64,000 bases of DNA from positions 150,702 to 214,701 of the forward strand of contig NZ_JASXSZ010000006.1 of the NCBI RefSeq assembly GCF_030315975.1, written 5' to 3'. Below the pieces are notes generated by a model that was not told the origin of the DNA, did no database searches, and saw nothing but the letters and a program-made list of their open reading frames with translations. Shown piece by piece: positions 46,773 to 56,477 of this stretch. Each line of letters opens with the position of its first letter. Position 1 is the stretch's first letter. Source of the stretch: Microbacterium candidum. Its GTDB lineage: Bacteria > Actinomycetota > Actinomycetes > Actinomycetales > Microbacteriaceae. Both the position numbers and the translations under genes were made by a program.

Positions 46773-47173
46773 GCCTCGGGTGTGAAGTCGAGCGAGATCG
46801 AGTTCATGCAGTAGCGGTCGCCCGTCGGCGTGCCGAAGCCGTCCGGGAAGACATGCCCCAGATGCGAGCCGCAGTTCGCGCAGCGCACCTCGGTGCGCAG
46901 CATGCCCTGGCTTCGGTCCTCGATGAGCTCGACGGCCTCCGGCCGGATCGACTCGTAGAAGCTCGGCCAGCCGCAGTGGGAGTCGAACTTCGTGCCGCTC
47001 TGGAACAGCTCCGCTCCGCAGGCCGCGCACGTGTAGAGCCCGGCGCGGTGCTCGTCGAGCAGTTCGCCCGTCCAGGGCCGTTCGGTCGCGGCCTCCCGCA
47101 GCACCGCGAACTGGTCCGGGGTGAGCTCCTCGCGCCACTGCGCGTCGGACTTGGTCACGTCGTACGTCGTCAT
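46769..47173 (-). CDS. msrB: Peptide-methionine (R)-S-oxide reductase MsrB
   Basis: 134 residues. Reduces the R-epimer of methionine sulfoxide in proteins. Two zinc CxxC pairs (CAAC, CANC) and the catalytic Cys in RYCMNS are present, plus GWPSF and LGHVFPDG. The ATG at 47173 has AAAGGCG upstream and gives family length; an in-frame ATG 18 bp further up (47191) is less likely. Confidence 0.96.
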   Translation of the reverse strand: MTTYDVTKSDAQWREELTPDQFAVLREAATERPWTGELLDEHRAGLYTCAACGAELFQSGTKFDSHCGWPSFYESIRPEAVELIEDRSQGMLRTEVRCANCGSHLGHVFPDGFGTPTGDRYCMNSISLDFTPEA

Positions 47174-47259
47174 GGGATCGCCTTTCGCCACCTCTATTCA
47201 ACCGGAGGCCGAGAGGGAGTGTTCCGGCCCGGCCCCGGGATTGGCTGAGAATGGGACGG

Positions 47260-48240
47260 ATGGACGAACAGGCAGCGGTCGCCGAGCGCTACGCGCGGTT
47301 CGCGCGCGACGAGGCGCCCGGCAGGTCCGCGCTGTATGCGGAGTGGGCGAGCGCGGTGGCATCCGATCCGGCGCTCGCAGCAGTCCTCGCGCGCATCGCG
47401 GCCGCCCACCGTCAACCGCCGCTCGTCTTCGCGGTGACGCGCCTGCTCGGAGCCCCCGAGTCGGGCGAATGGCCGTCGTGGCTTCTCGCGCACGCCGACG
47501 AGGTCGTCGCCGAGTGCGGGAGCCGCAGCCTCCAGACGAACGAGCCGCTGCGGTGCGCTGTGCTCCTGCCGGCGCTGTCGCTCATCGACGGGCCCATCGC
47601 GCTGCTGGAGGTCGGCGCGAGCGCCGGGCTCTGCCTGTACCCAGACCGCTACGCCTATCGGTACGCGTCGGCGGACGGCGACACGGTGCTCGGGGACTCG
47701 CCCGTCGTCCTGCACTCGCGGTTCCGCGGGCCGCTCCGCCCGCCGCTTCGCCTGCCCGACGTGGTCTGGCGGGCGGGCATCGATCTGCATCCGCTGGATG
47801 CGGGGGATGCGGGCGACCGGCGCTTCCTCGAGACCCTGGTGTGGCCGGGGGAGGAGGGGCGCGAGTCCCGCATCCGCTCCGCCCTCGACGTCGTGGCCGC
47901 CGACCCGCCCCTTCTCATCGAGCGGGATGCGGTCGAGGCGATCCCCGAGGTCGCCGCGCTCGCCCCGCCGGGTGCCACGCTCGTCATCACGACGCCGGGC
48001 GTCCTCGCACACGTCCCGTATGCGGGACGTGTGCGGATCATCGACGCCGCCCGGGCAGCGGGACGCTGGATCACGCTGGATGCCCCGAGCCTGCACGACG
48101 GGTGGTCGGCGCCGATCGATCAGGCGACCTGGCCGTCCGACGCGTTCGCGCTCGCGCTCGACGGCGACGTGCTCGCCGCCGTCGATCCGCTCGGGGGTTT
48201 CGTGGAGTGGCGCGCGGGCCTGCGCGCCTCCCACGACTAG
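47260..48240 (+). CDS. DUF2332 family protein
   Basis: 326 residues, function unknown. DUF2332 proteins have a methyltransferase-like Rossmann segment, here LLEVGASAGLCLYPDRYAYRY (split: LLEVGASAGL then CLYPDRY), with N-terminal helices. The ATG at 47260 is favoured over 47251 because a GAGAAT -10-like element ends 7 bp before it. The TAG stop is reused as the first bases of the TAGCGT element for the next gene. Confidence 0.85.
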   Translation: MDEQAAVAERYARFARDEAPGRSALYAEWASAVASDPALAAVLARIAAAHRQPPLVFAVTRLLGAPESGEWPSWLLAHADEVVAECGSRSLQTNEPLRCAVLLPALSLIDGPIALLEVGASAGLCLYPDRYAYRYASADGDTVLGDSPVVLHSRFRGPLRPPLRLPDVVWRAGIDLHPLDAGDAGDRRFLETLVWPGEEGRESRIRSALDVVAADPPLLIERDAVEAIPEVAALAPPGATLVITTPGVLAHVPYAGRVRIIDAARAAGRWITLDAPSLHDGWSAPIDQATWPSDAFALALDGDVLAAVDPLGGFVEWRAGLRASHD

Positions 48241-48249
48241 CGTGGACGG

Positions 48250-48498
48250 GTGCCCCTCTCCGATCGCGACCGCGAACTTCTGGCCTTCGAGGCCGCGTGG
48301 CAGCGGCACGGCGGAGCCAAGGAGGAGGCGATCCGCGGCCAGCTCGAGCTGACTCCGGCCCGCTACTACCAGCTCCTCGGCCGCCTCATCGAGTCGCCGG
48401 ATGCGCTCGCGCACGATCCGCTGCTCGTCAAGCGCCTGCTGCGCCTGCGCGAGACGCGCCGGGACACGCGCACGGCTCGCGCCGGCGGCATCGGCTGA
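48250..48498 (+). CDS. DUF3263 helix-turn-helix-like protein
   Basis: 82 residues, actinobacterial DUF3263 (Mycobacterium Rv0430 type). Helical sequence with ELTPARYYQLLGRLIESPDA, resembling a short DNA-binding helix-turn-helix. GTG start exactly 6 bp after TAGCGT (48238-48243), which overlaps the previous gene's stop: strong support for a leaderless message. It precedes a LytR_C gene and groEL, a conserved actinobacterial order. Confidence 0.85.
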   Translation: MPLSDRDRELLAFEAAWQRHGGAKEEAIRGQLELTPARYYQLLGRLIESPDALAHDPLLVKRLLRLRETRRDTRTARAGGIG

Positions 48499-48559
48499 GC
48501 ACACATCGGTTGAGCCGCATCCGCTGAGCACACCGCCGCCGAGTGTGCATCCGCTGGGT
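48490..48559 (+). repeat. Short direct repeats ATCSGYTGAGC, 14-15-bp period
   Basis: ATCGGCTGAGC (48490), ATCGGTTGAGC (48505), ATCCGCTGAGC (48519) and a degenerate ATCCGCTGGGT (48549): spacings 15, 14 and 30 bp. The array covers the end of the DUF3263 gene and the leader of the LytR_C gene. It could be an operator array or a local duplication. Confidence 0.5.
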
Positions 48560-48592
48560 ACGCTTCCAGGGCGCGCCAGGTAGCATCGTGGG

Positions 48593-49165
48593 ATGCCGAA
48601 TCCGAGTCACCCCCGGGACCGTTTCGACTCGCTCCCGGAGGACTCCGGCCGGGTCGGGGCGCACCGCGCCGAGAACCCGCACATGAGCGGATGGCTCGTG
48701 TTCACCTGGGCGGCAGTCGCCACCGTGGTCCTCGTCGGCATCGGCATCTTCGGCACCCTCGTCGCATCGGGCAAGATCACCCTCGGGCCCTCGCCCTCGG
48801 CGACCGTCGCCGCGGCGCCGTCGGTGACACCGGTCATCGACACCTCGTACAACGTGCTCGTCCTGAACGCCACGGGTCAAGCCGGCCTCGCCGCCTCCGT
48901 GAAGGCCAAGGTCGAAGCAGCCGGATGGAAGGCCGACAACGTGCAGGCGGGGGATGCCGGCACCACCGGCTTCGCGAAGACGACGGTGTACTACGCGCTC
49001 CCTGCGGATGAGGGAGCGGCGCAGGGTCTCGCCAACGCGATCGGCGGCGCCGAGGTCGCGCAGAGCGACGCATATCAGCCGACAGCGAACCCGGACGCGA
49101 AGCAGCTCACGATCGTCGTCGGGATGGATCGCGCCAACGGCGGAAGCGCCACGCCCAAGAAGTAG
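48593..49165 (+). CDS. LytR_C-domain membrane protein (VirR-like)
   Basis: 190 residues. A cytoplasmic N-terminus (about 1-32), one transmembrane helix (about 33-56) and an extracytoplasmic LytR C-terminal domain (about 85-180; YNVLVLNATGQAGLAASVKAKVEAAGW). The Mycobacterium homologue by position and domain is Rv0431/VirR, linked to envelope permeability and vesicle release. The ATG is 6 bp after TAGCAT (48581-48586). It sits between DUF3263 and groEL as in other Actinobacteria. Confidence 0.88.
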   Translation: MPNPSHPRDRFDSLPEDSGRVGAHRAENPHMSGWLVFTWAAVATVVLVGIGIFGTLVASGKITLGPSPSATVAAAPSVTPVIDTSYNVLVLNATGQAGLAASVKAKVEAAGWKADNVQAGDAGTTGFAKTTVYYALPADEGAAQGLANAIGGAEVAQSDAYQPTANPDAKQLTIVVGMDRANGGSATPKK

Positions 49166-49208
49166 GTCCACGCGGGCGCAGACCGCCTGTGTCGTCGAAC
49201 CGCGTCCG

Positions 49209-49238
49209 CTTGCACTCGGGTGGGGCGAGTGCCAGAAT
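49209..49238 (+). promoter_or_regulatory. groEL core promoter overlapped by a degenerate CIRCE
   Basis: TTGCAC (49210-49215) and CAGAAT (49233-49238) with a 17-bp spacer form the likely promoter. The same stretch reads CTTGCACTC-N9-GAGTGCCAG (49209-49235), four arm mismatches from the CIRCE consensus TTAGCACTC-N9-GAGTGCTAA. Confidence 0.65.
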
Positions 49239-49243
49239 GACTT

Positions 49244-49270
49244 TTAGCACTCATGTTCTCTGAGTGCTAA
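49244..49270. promoter_or_regulatory. CIRCE operator (HrcA site) upstream of groEL
   Basis: Perfect consensus arms TTAGCACTC (49244-49252) and GAGTGCTAA (49262-49270) with the canonical 9-nt spacer, just downstream of the -10. Heat-shock repression by HrcA is expected. Confidence 0.97.
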
Positions 49271-49306
49271 TACCCCAAGCCACCGTCCGGGAGGGACGAC
49301 ACACAC

Positions 49307-50926
<1,620 letters not shown>

Positions 50927-50940
50927 TCCAGTTCACACGG

Positions 50941-51020
50941 AAGCGGCCCGCCGGCGGGGGGGGGGCGTGGGCGGGGACCGGCGGGTGGCGGGGCGGGGCG
51001 CCGCCGACGGCCCCCCCCCC
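50941..51020. other. G/C-only low-complexity segment with G10 and C10 runs
   Basis: Between groEL and the WXG100 gene: a run of ten G (50956-50965), several GGGG tracts, then ten C (51011-51020); almost no A or T. It is G-quadruplex-prone and the runs could pair. It begins exactly where the WXG100 reading frame loses homology, so sequencing or assembly error is a serious possibility. Confidence 0.7.
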
Positions 51021-51284
51021 CTGCTCGGTATCGGCGTACTGACGGCCGGCGGCGGCCAGCGCCTGGGTGATCGCGCCGAGGGATGCCTCGACCTGCCGCT
51101 GCGTTACCCTCCACTGATCGATGACGTCCTGGAAGGCGGCCGCTGCGACGCCCGTCCACGAGCCCTGCAGCTGCGTGAGCTGGGCGAGCATCGCGGAGGC
51201 CTCGGCCTCGAGGCGCTCGGCGGTGCCGCGCGCGGCGGCGGTGGCGGCGAAGACCTGTTCGCTGTCGACGGAGAAGACGGCCAT
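51021..51284 (-). CDS. WXG100/ESAT-6-like protein, 3' end damaged
   Basis: 88 recognisable residues: helix, W-T-G turn (GSWTGVAAAAFQDV, 42-55), second helix, ending RQYADTEQ. WXG100 proteins are about 95-100 residues and secreted by type VII systems as helical-hairpin dimers. The ATG at 51284 has AAGGAG upstream. After residue 88 the frame enters the G/C-only segment and formally stays open to 50796, antisense to groEL, which is not credible. Either the true last about 8-10 codons are lost by mutation or the assembly is wrong here. No ESX genes are adjacent. Confidence 0.8.
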
Positions 51285-51412
51285 GAGGAACTCCTTGCGT
51301 GGGGAAACGGTCTCCTCACGGTAGGCGCGGGGCGCCGCATCCATCGTGCTGGTCGTCGTTCTGTGCACGACGGCCTTCGCCATGACCGAAGCGTCGAGCC
51401 TGGGGAGGAGAG

Positions 51413-53116
51413 TCAGTCCTCGTCGACCGCGATCCGCGTGAGCGGCTGCGTCTCCAGGTTCACGTGGTCGGCCGCGTTGCGCTCCTCGGCGAGCGGGAGG
51501 GCGACCCGGAAGGTGGCGCCGCCGCCGGGGGTGTCGTCGACTGAGACGGTCCCGTGCAGCGTCTCGACGATGGAGGCCACGATCGAGAGACCGAGACCCG
51601 ACCCGCCGGTCTCGCGGGTGCGGGACGTGTCCGCGCGCCAGAAGCGCTGGAAGATCTGTTCACGGATCTGCTCGGGGATGCCGTCGCCGTGGTCGACGAC
51701 CTCGATCCATCCCATGCAGGCCACGGTGTCCACGCCGACGCGCAGCTCCAGCGGAGACTCGTCGGGGCTGTACCGGCGCGCATTGCCGAGGAGATTGGCG
51801 ACGACCTGACGCACCTGGTTCTCATCCGCGAGCACGAGCGGCTCCGGCAGCGCGGCCGGAGGTGCGACGATCTCGGGTGCGAGCGGAGTCGGACGCCCGC
51901 GGCGGCGGAGGCGCGACAGCGTCGCGCCCGCGCGACCACGGGCTCCGCGTGCCGGCGCGGCGACCGCGTTCGTCGTCAGGTCCGCCTCCGCGGCAGCGGA
52001 CTCGGCGGCGCCCATGTCGGTCGTGTCGATCACGGTGACCTCACGCCCGGGAGACGTCGCATGGACGTCCATGGCCGCGTCGCGTGCGATGGGACGGAGG
52101 TCGACCTGCTCGATGACGACGTCGCGCTTCTCGTCGAGACGGGCGAGGGCGAGGAGGTCCTCGACCAGGACGCCCATCCGGATCGCCTCCTTCTCGATGC
52201 GCTCCATCGCCTGGGCGGTGGCTTCATCGCCCTCGATGGCCCCGATCCGGTAGAGCTCCGCGTATCCGCGCACCGTCACGAGCGGCGTGCGCAGCTCGTG
52301 ACTGGCGTCGCCGATGAACCGGCGCATCTGCCGCACCGACGCGTCGCGCTGGCTGATCGAGTCGTCGACGTGCACGAGCATCGCGTTCATGGCGTTCTTC
52401 AGGCGCCCGACCTCGGTCGTGGGCGGTTCGATGTCGGTGAGGCGCTGACTGAAGTCGCCGGCCGCGATCGAGTCCGCCGCCGCCTCCACCTGCCCGAGGC
52501 TCCGGAAGGTGAGCGTCACGAGCCACCGTGTGGCGAGGGCGCCGGCGATGAGGATGACGAGGGCGAGGAGCGTGTAGATGCCGAGGTACGCCGTCACGAC
52601 CTTCACCACGGGCGCCGTCGGCAGGGCGACGAGCTGCGTGTAGAGCGTGCGGGAGTCGACGACGTTCTGCAGCGCGACCATCGCGCGGTAGTCCGGGCCG
52701 CCCGACGAGTTCTCCAGGGGAAAGGCCTGCAGCGAATAGATCTGCGTCTGGCTCAGCTTGTACGTCTCGGGGAACACGGGGCTCGGCGCTCCGTTGCCGC
52801 CCGCGGTGATCCGGAGCTTCCCGGTCTCGTCGTACAGCGCGACGAAGAAGTCCGTCGGCACGTCCGGCCGCGCCGTGAACTTCGGACCGTTCGCCGTGTT
52901 CTCGACGGTGATGAGCGACGGGGCGAGGTTCGCGTTCGCGAGCGGTCTCAGCGAGTCGTCGATGCCGTTGATCAGCGAGTTGCTGAGAAAGAACGCGGTG
53001 CCGATGCCGGCGACGGCGAGGCCGATCGCGAGGATCGCCACCGTGACCCCGGTGACCTTCGCGCGCAGGCTGACGCCACGCCACCCGCGGGTGACCGCAT
53101 CCGATCCGGCAGCCAC
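51413..53116 (-). CDS. OmpR-partner sensor histidine kinase (TrcS/TcrY-like)
   Basis: 567 residues. Two transmembrane helices (about 20-46 and 178-202) flank an extracytoplasmic sensor of about 130 residues; then HAMP (about 200-255), H-box GDASHELRTPLVTV and N/G motifs (NLLGNARRYSPD, DHGDGIPEQIREQIF, GGSGLGLSIV). An unusual about 70-residue Ala/Arg/Pro-rich insertion (about 375-440) separates the dimerisation and ATPase domains. GTG start with AGGAG upstream, 16 bp after its response regulator gene. Signal unknown. Confidence 0.93.
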   Translation of the reverse strand: MAAGSDAVTRGWRGVSLRAKVTGVTVAILAIGLAVAGIGTAFFLSNSLINGIDDSLRPLANANLAPSLITVENTANGPKFTARPDVPTDFFVALYDETGKLRITAGGNGAPSPVFPETYKLSQTQIYSLQAFPLENSSGGPDYRAMVALQNVVDSRTLYTQLVALPTAPVVKVVTAYLGIYTLLALVILIAGALATRWLVTLTFRSLGQVEAAADSIAAGDFSQRLTDIEPPTTEVGRLKNAMNAMLVHVDDSISQRDASVRQMRRFIGDASHELRTPLVTVRGYAELYRIGAIEGDEATAQAMERIEKEAIRMGVLVEDLLALARLDEKRDVVIEQVDLRPIARDAAMDVHATSPGREVTVIDTTDMGAAESAAAEADLTTNAVAAPARGARGRAGATLSRLRRRGRPTPLAPEIVAPPAALPEPLVLADENQVRQVVANLLGNARRYSPDESPLELRVGVDTVACMGWIEVVDHGDGIPEQIREQIFQRFWRADTSRTRETGGSGLGLSIVASIVETLHGTVSVDDTPGGGATFRVALPLAEERNAADHVNLETQPLTRIAVDED

Positions 53117-53132
53117 CGTGTCGCTCCTGGTT

Positions 53133-53825
53133 CTAGGCGGACTTGCCCGCCTTCAGCATGTAGCCGAAGCCGCGCTTGGTCTGGATGAGCGGCTCGGTCG
53201 ACAGGGGGTCGATCTTGCGGCGGAGGTACGAGATGTAGCTCTCGACGATGCCGGCGTCGCCGTTGAAGTCGTACTCCCACACGTGATCGAGGATCTGCGC
53301 CTTGGACAGCACGCGGTTGGGGTTCAGCATGAGGTAGCGCAGGAGCTTGAACTCCGTGGGGCTGAGGTCGATGGATGCGTCTCCGACGAAGACGTCGTGC
53401 GTGTCCTGGTCCATCGTGAGCTCGCCGGCGCGGATGACCGACTCCTCGTCGGCCTGCATCGTGCGGCGGAGGATCGCCTGGATGCGGGCGACGATCTCGT
53501 CGAGGCTGAAGGGCTTCGTCACATAGTCGTCGCCGCCGGCGTTCAGGCCCGCGACCTTGTCCTCGGTGTCGTCCTTCGCGGTGAGGAAGAGGATCGGCGC
53601 GGTGTACCCGGCGCCGCGCAGGCGCTTGGTCACACTGAACCCGTTCATGTCGGGGAGCATGACGTCGAGGATGATGAGATCCGGCTCCTCCTCGAGGACG
53701 GCCGAGATCGTCTGCGCACCGTTGGACACGGCGCGTACCTGGTAGCCGGCGAAACGCAGGCTCGTGATCAGCAGGTCGCGGATGTTCGGTTCGTCGTCGA
53801 CGACGAGGATGCGCGGAGCGGTCAT
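53133..53825 (-). CDS. OmpR-family response regulator (TrcR/TcrX-like)
   Basis: 230 residues. The receiver has VVDDEPN at 8-14, the phospho-Asp in IILDVMLPDMNG and the conserved Lys in YVTKPFSLDE. The winged-helix domain (about 130-228) includes HVWEYDFNGDAGIVESYISYL, the recognition region of this subgroup. The ATG is 6 bp after CATATT, an almost ideal leaderless signal. Paired with the kinase downstream. Its target motif is expected to be a direct repeat; the 11-bp repeat before the S1C protease is one candidate, unproven. Confidence 0.95.
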   Translation of the reverse strand: MTAPRILVVDDEPNIRDLLITSLRFAGYQVRAVSNGAQTISAVLEEEPDLIILDVMLPDMNGFSVTKRLRGAGYTAPILFLTAKDDTEDKVAGLNAGGDDYVTKPFSLDEIVARIQAILRRTMQADEESVIRAGELTMDQDTHDVFVGDASIDLSPTEFKLLRYLMLNPNRVLSKAQILDHVWEYDFNGDAGIVESYISYLRRKIDPLSTEPLIQTKRGFGYMLKAGKSA

Positions 53826-53928
53826 GGACCCAATATGCCAGGTCTCGACTGTGAACGGGTGGATTCGCGCCGCCGCGCCGGTGCTCTGACGCACAGAAGG
53901 ATGCGGCTGGACTCTCAGACGGGTCGGC

Positions 53929-54582
53929 TCACATCTCCGCGCGGATCGTCACGCAGCACCGGCCGGGCTTCGGGTCGAGCACCGGCTGCCGGTCGTCGCC
54001 GACGCCGGCGGCGATGCCCTCGACGAGCGAGAGGTTCGTCGTGCAGATGAGGTCGGTGTAGCGCTGGGCGAGTGTGTGGAAGGGGCAGTTCTCGAGCGTG
54101 AGTCCGCCGCTGCCGTCGGGCCGCGGGTCGTACCCGCACGTGGCCAGGGCGTCTTCGAGGTCTTCGGATCCGGCGCCCACGCGGGCGCCCGTGCGCGGCG
54201 CCACGTGCGTGAGCGCTCGGCGCACGTTCGTGCCCTCGGCCTCGGCGTGCTCGGCAGCCGCGGCGAGCAGTTCGCCCGCGAGCTCGTAGTGTCGCTCGGG
54301 CAGAGACCCGACGAGCTCGTCGGCGGCCGGGGTGTAGACGTTGGCGGGTCGCCCGGCGCCAGGCCCGCCCCTGCCTGCCGGGCGGCGCCGCTCCACGACG
54401 AGGACGCCGGCGTCGACGAGACGCGAGAGATGGAACGCAGCCGTGCTGCGTGGGATGCCGAGGGCCTCCGCCGCCGCGTCCCGGGTGAGGGGCTCGGCCG
54501 AGTCGACCGCCAGCCGGTACAGCCGTCGCCGCATCGGGTCGCCGAGGGCGCCGAGGGCATCGAGGTCGTTACGGGGCCGCAT
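53929..54582 (-). CDS. ArsR/SufR-like transcriptional regulator with Cys-rich C-terminus
   Basis: 217 residues. The N-terminal winged helix (about 5-75; LGDPMRRRLYRLA and STAAFHLSRLVDAGVLV) is ArsR-like. The C-terminal half has cysteines in ATCGYDP, ENCPFH, LICTTN and GRCCVTI, reminiscent of the Fe-S cluster ligands of SufR-type repressors. Divergent from the folE operon over an A/T-rich gap (54583-54669), so it probably controls that operon in response to Fe-S, oxygen or NO status (inference). Confidence 0.85.
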   Translation of the reverse strand: MRPRNDLDALGALGDPMRRRLYRLAVDSAEPLTRDAAAEALGIPRSTAAFHLSRLVDAGVLVVERRRPAGRGGPGAGRPANVYTPAADELVGSLPERHYELAGELLAAAAEHAEAEGTNVRRALTHVAPRTGARVGAGSEDLEDALATCGYDPRPDGSGGLTLENCPFHTLAQRYTDLICTTNLSLVEGIAAGVGDDRQPVLDPKPGRCCVTIRAEM

Positions 54583-54601
54583 GGGGCGAGTGTACCACTC
54601 T

Positions 54602-54643
54602 AAAAACAAGATGCTTGACAAAAATTCGGAACAGCCCTACCGT
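54602..54643 (+). promoter_or_regulatory. Promoter of the folE operon with CAAG-ATG-CTTG dyad
   Basis: TTGACA (54615-54620), 17-bp spacer, TACCGT (54638-54643). A short dyad CAAG-ATG-CTTG (54607-54617) within the A/T-rich stretch TCTAAAAACAAG touches the -35 and is a candidate operator for the divergent regulator. Confidence 0.6.
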
Positions 54644-54669
54644 CAGGAGCAGGCGAGAAGGGAACGGGA

Positions 54670-55260
54670 ATGAACGCATCGACCGCACTGCACGCACTGG
54701 CAGACGATCCGGTCGATCGCGACCGAGCCGAGGCCGCCGTCGCCGAACTCCTCACGGCGCTCGGTCACGACCTCGCGCGAGAGCATCTGACCGAGACGCC
54801 GCGGCGAGTGGTCGATGGCCTGCTGGAGCTCACGACGCCCGAGCCGTTCGCGATGACGACGTTCGCGAACGACACCGGCTACGACGACCTCGTCGTGGTG
54901 CGCGGCATCCGGTTCACGTCGCTGTGCGCGCATCATCTGCTCCCGTTCCGCGGCGAGGCCGTCGTGGCGTATCTGCCGGGCGAGCGGCTCGTGGGGCTGT
55001 CCAAGCTCGCCCGCGTGGTCGAACGTCGGGCCCGCGGCCTGCAGGTGCAGGAGAGCCTCACCGCCCAGATCGCCGACGACCTCGATGACGCCCTGGCGCC
55101 GCGCGGCGTCGGGGTCGTCCTCCGTGCCGAGCACTTGTGCATGTCGATCCGCGGCGTGCGCGCACCCGAGTCCCTGACGGAGACCGCGGCCTTCCGGGGC
55201 GTCGTCGCGCACGACGAACGCCTGCAAGGGCGCATCCTCGACGGAAGGAGCGGATCATGA
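54670..55260 (+). CDS. folE: GTP cyclohydrolase I
   Basis: 196 residues. Converts GTP to 7,8-dihydroneopterin triphosphate, the first step of folate and pterin synthesis. Zinc ligands Cys-His in LCAHHLLPF and Cys in EHLCMSIRG are present, as is GLSKLARVVE. The N-terminus is short but family-like (TETPRRVVDGLLEL). First gene of a four-gene operon; overlaps the next gene by 4 bp (ATGA). A second folE elsewhere in the genome is possible, since this copy sits in an unusual context. Confidence 0.93.
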   Translation: MNASTALHALADDPVDRDRAEAAVAELLTALGHDLAREHLTETPRRVVDGLLELTTPEPFAMTTFANDTGYDDLVVVRGIRFTSLCAHHLLPFRGEAVVAYLPGERLVGLSKLARVVERRARGLQVQESLTAQIADDLDDALAPRGVGVVLRAEHLCMSIRGVRAPESLTETAAFRGVVAHDERLQGRILDGRSGS

Positions 55261-56477
55261 CCCACTTGGTGATCGTCGGCGGCGGGCTCGCCGCGGGATC
55301 GGCCGCCGAGACCCTGCGTGCGGAGGGATTCGACGGCGACGTGACGATCGTGGCCGCCGAGCAGCATCCGCCGTATCAGCGTCCTCCGCTGTCGAAGGGC
55401 TACCTCGCCGGCAAGGAGGGTGCGGATGCCGTCATCCTGCACCCGGCCGAGTGGTACGCCGACAACGGCATCGGGCTGCGGACCGGCACCGTCGCCACGG
55501 CGCTCGACCCCGCGGCTCACCGGCTCGAACTCGCCGGCGGCGAGTCGCTCGGGTACGACGCGGTGCTGCTGGCCACGGGGGCGAGTCCGCGTCGGCTCCC
55601 CATCTCCGGGGCCGATCTTCCCGGCGTGCACACGCTCCGCCGGATCGAGGACTCGGACGCCCTCCACGCCGAGTTGAAAGACGGCGGGCGGCGGCTTGTG
55701 ATGATCGGCTCGGGGTGGATCGGCCTCGAGGTGGCTGCGACGGCGCGCGAGTTCGGAAACGAGGTCACCGTGCTCGAGCGTGATCCGGTGCCACTGGCCG
55801 CCGCCCTCGGCGCCGAGCTCGGCAATGTCTTCGCCCGCATGCACCGCGAGCACGGCGTGGATCTGCGCCTGTCGGTCGGCGTCGAGGCGATCGCCGGCGA
55901 CGGGCGTGCGACGGTCGTCGTCGTCGATGGCGAGACCGTCCCGGCGGACCTCGTCCTCGTCGGCGTCGGGGCCGTGCCGAACATCGAGCTCGCGGAGGCC
56001 GCGGGGCTCGACATCCAGAACGGCATCCTCGTCGACGCGAGCCTGCGCACGAGCGCGCCGGACGTCTTCGCGGCCGGCGATGTCGCGAACGCCTACCACC
56101 CCGTGATCCAGCGGCACCTGCGCAGCGAGCACTGGGCGAACGCGCTCAACGCCGGACCCGTGGCGGCGCGCGCGATGCTGGGGCAGCACGTCGTCTTCGA
56201 CGACATCCCGTACTTCTACACCGACCAGTACGACCTCGGCATGGAGCTCTCCGGGTATGCGCCGCTCATGTCGCAGGCGCAGCTCGTCATCCGCGGCGAC
56301 CTCGAGGGGCGCGAGTTCATCGCGTTCTGGGTCGACGGCGGGCGTGTCGTCGGCGGCATGAACGTCAACGTGTGGGACGTCAACGAGACCGTGCAGGCGC
56401 TCATCCGATCCGGCGAGCCGGTGGATGCCGGCGCCCTCGCCGACCCGTCCGTCTCGCTCGAATCGCTCATCGCATGA
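55257..56477 (+). CDS. FAD-dependent NAD(P)H oxidoreductase (ferredoxin-reductase type)
   Basis: 406 residues. Pyridine nucleotide-disulphide oxidoreductase fold: FAD motif VIVGGGLAAGSAAE near the N-terminus, NAD motif MIGSGWIGLEVAATA (about 146-160) and second FAD contact DVFAAGDVANAYHP. The C-terminal domain (about 320-406) resembles that of ferredoxin/rubredoxin reductases of dioxygenase and P450 systems. No ferredoxin gene is adjacent. Its place between folE and folP, with ATGA overlaps on both sides, suggests it supplies electrons for a pterin-linked reaction (inference). Confidence 0.9.
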   Translation: MTHLVIVGGGLAAGSAAETLRAEGFDGDVTIVAAEQHPPYQRPPLSKGYLAGKEGADAVILHPAEWYADNGIGLRTGTVATALDPAAHRLELAGGESLGYDAVLLATGASPRRLPISGADLPGVHTLRRIEDSDALHAELKDGGRRLVMIGSGWIGLEVAATAREFGNEVTVLERDPVPLAAALGAELGNVFARMHREHGVDLRLSVGVEAIAGDGRATVVVVDGETVPADLVLVGVGAVPNIELAEAAGLDIQNGILVDASLRTSAPDVFAAGDVANAYHPVIQRHLRSEHWANALNAGPVAARAMLGQHVVFDDIPYFYTDQYDLGMELSGYAPLMSQAQLVIRGDLEGREFIAFWVDGGRVVGGMNVNVWDVNETVQALIRSGEPVDAGALADPSVSLESLIA

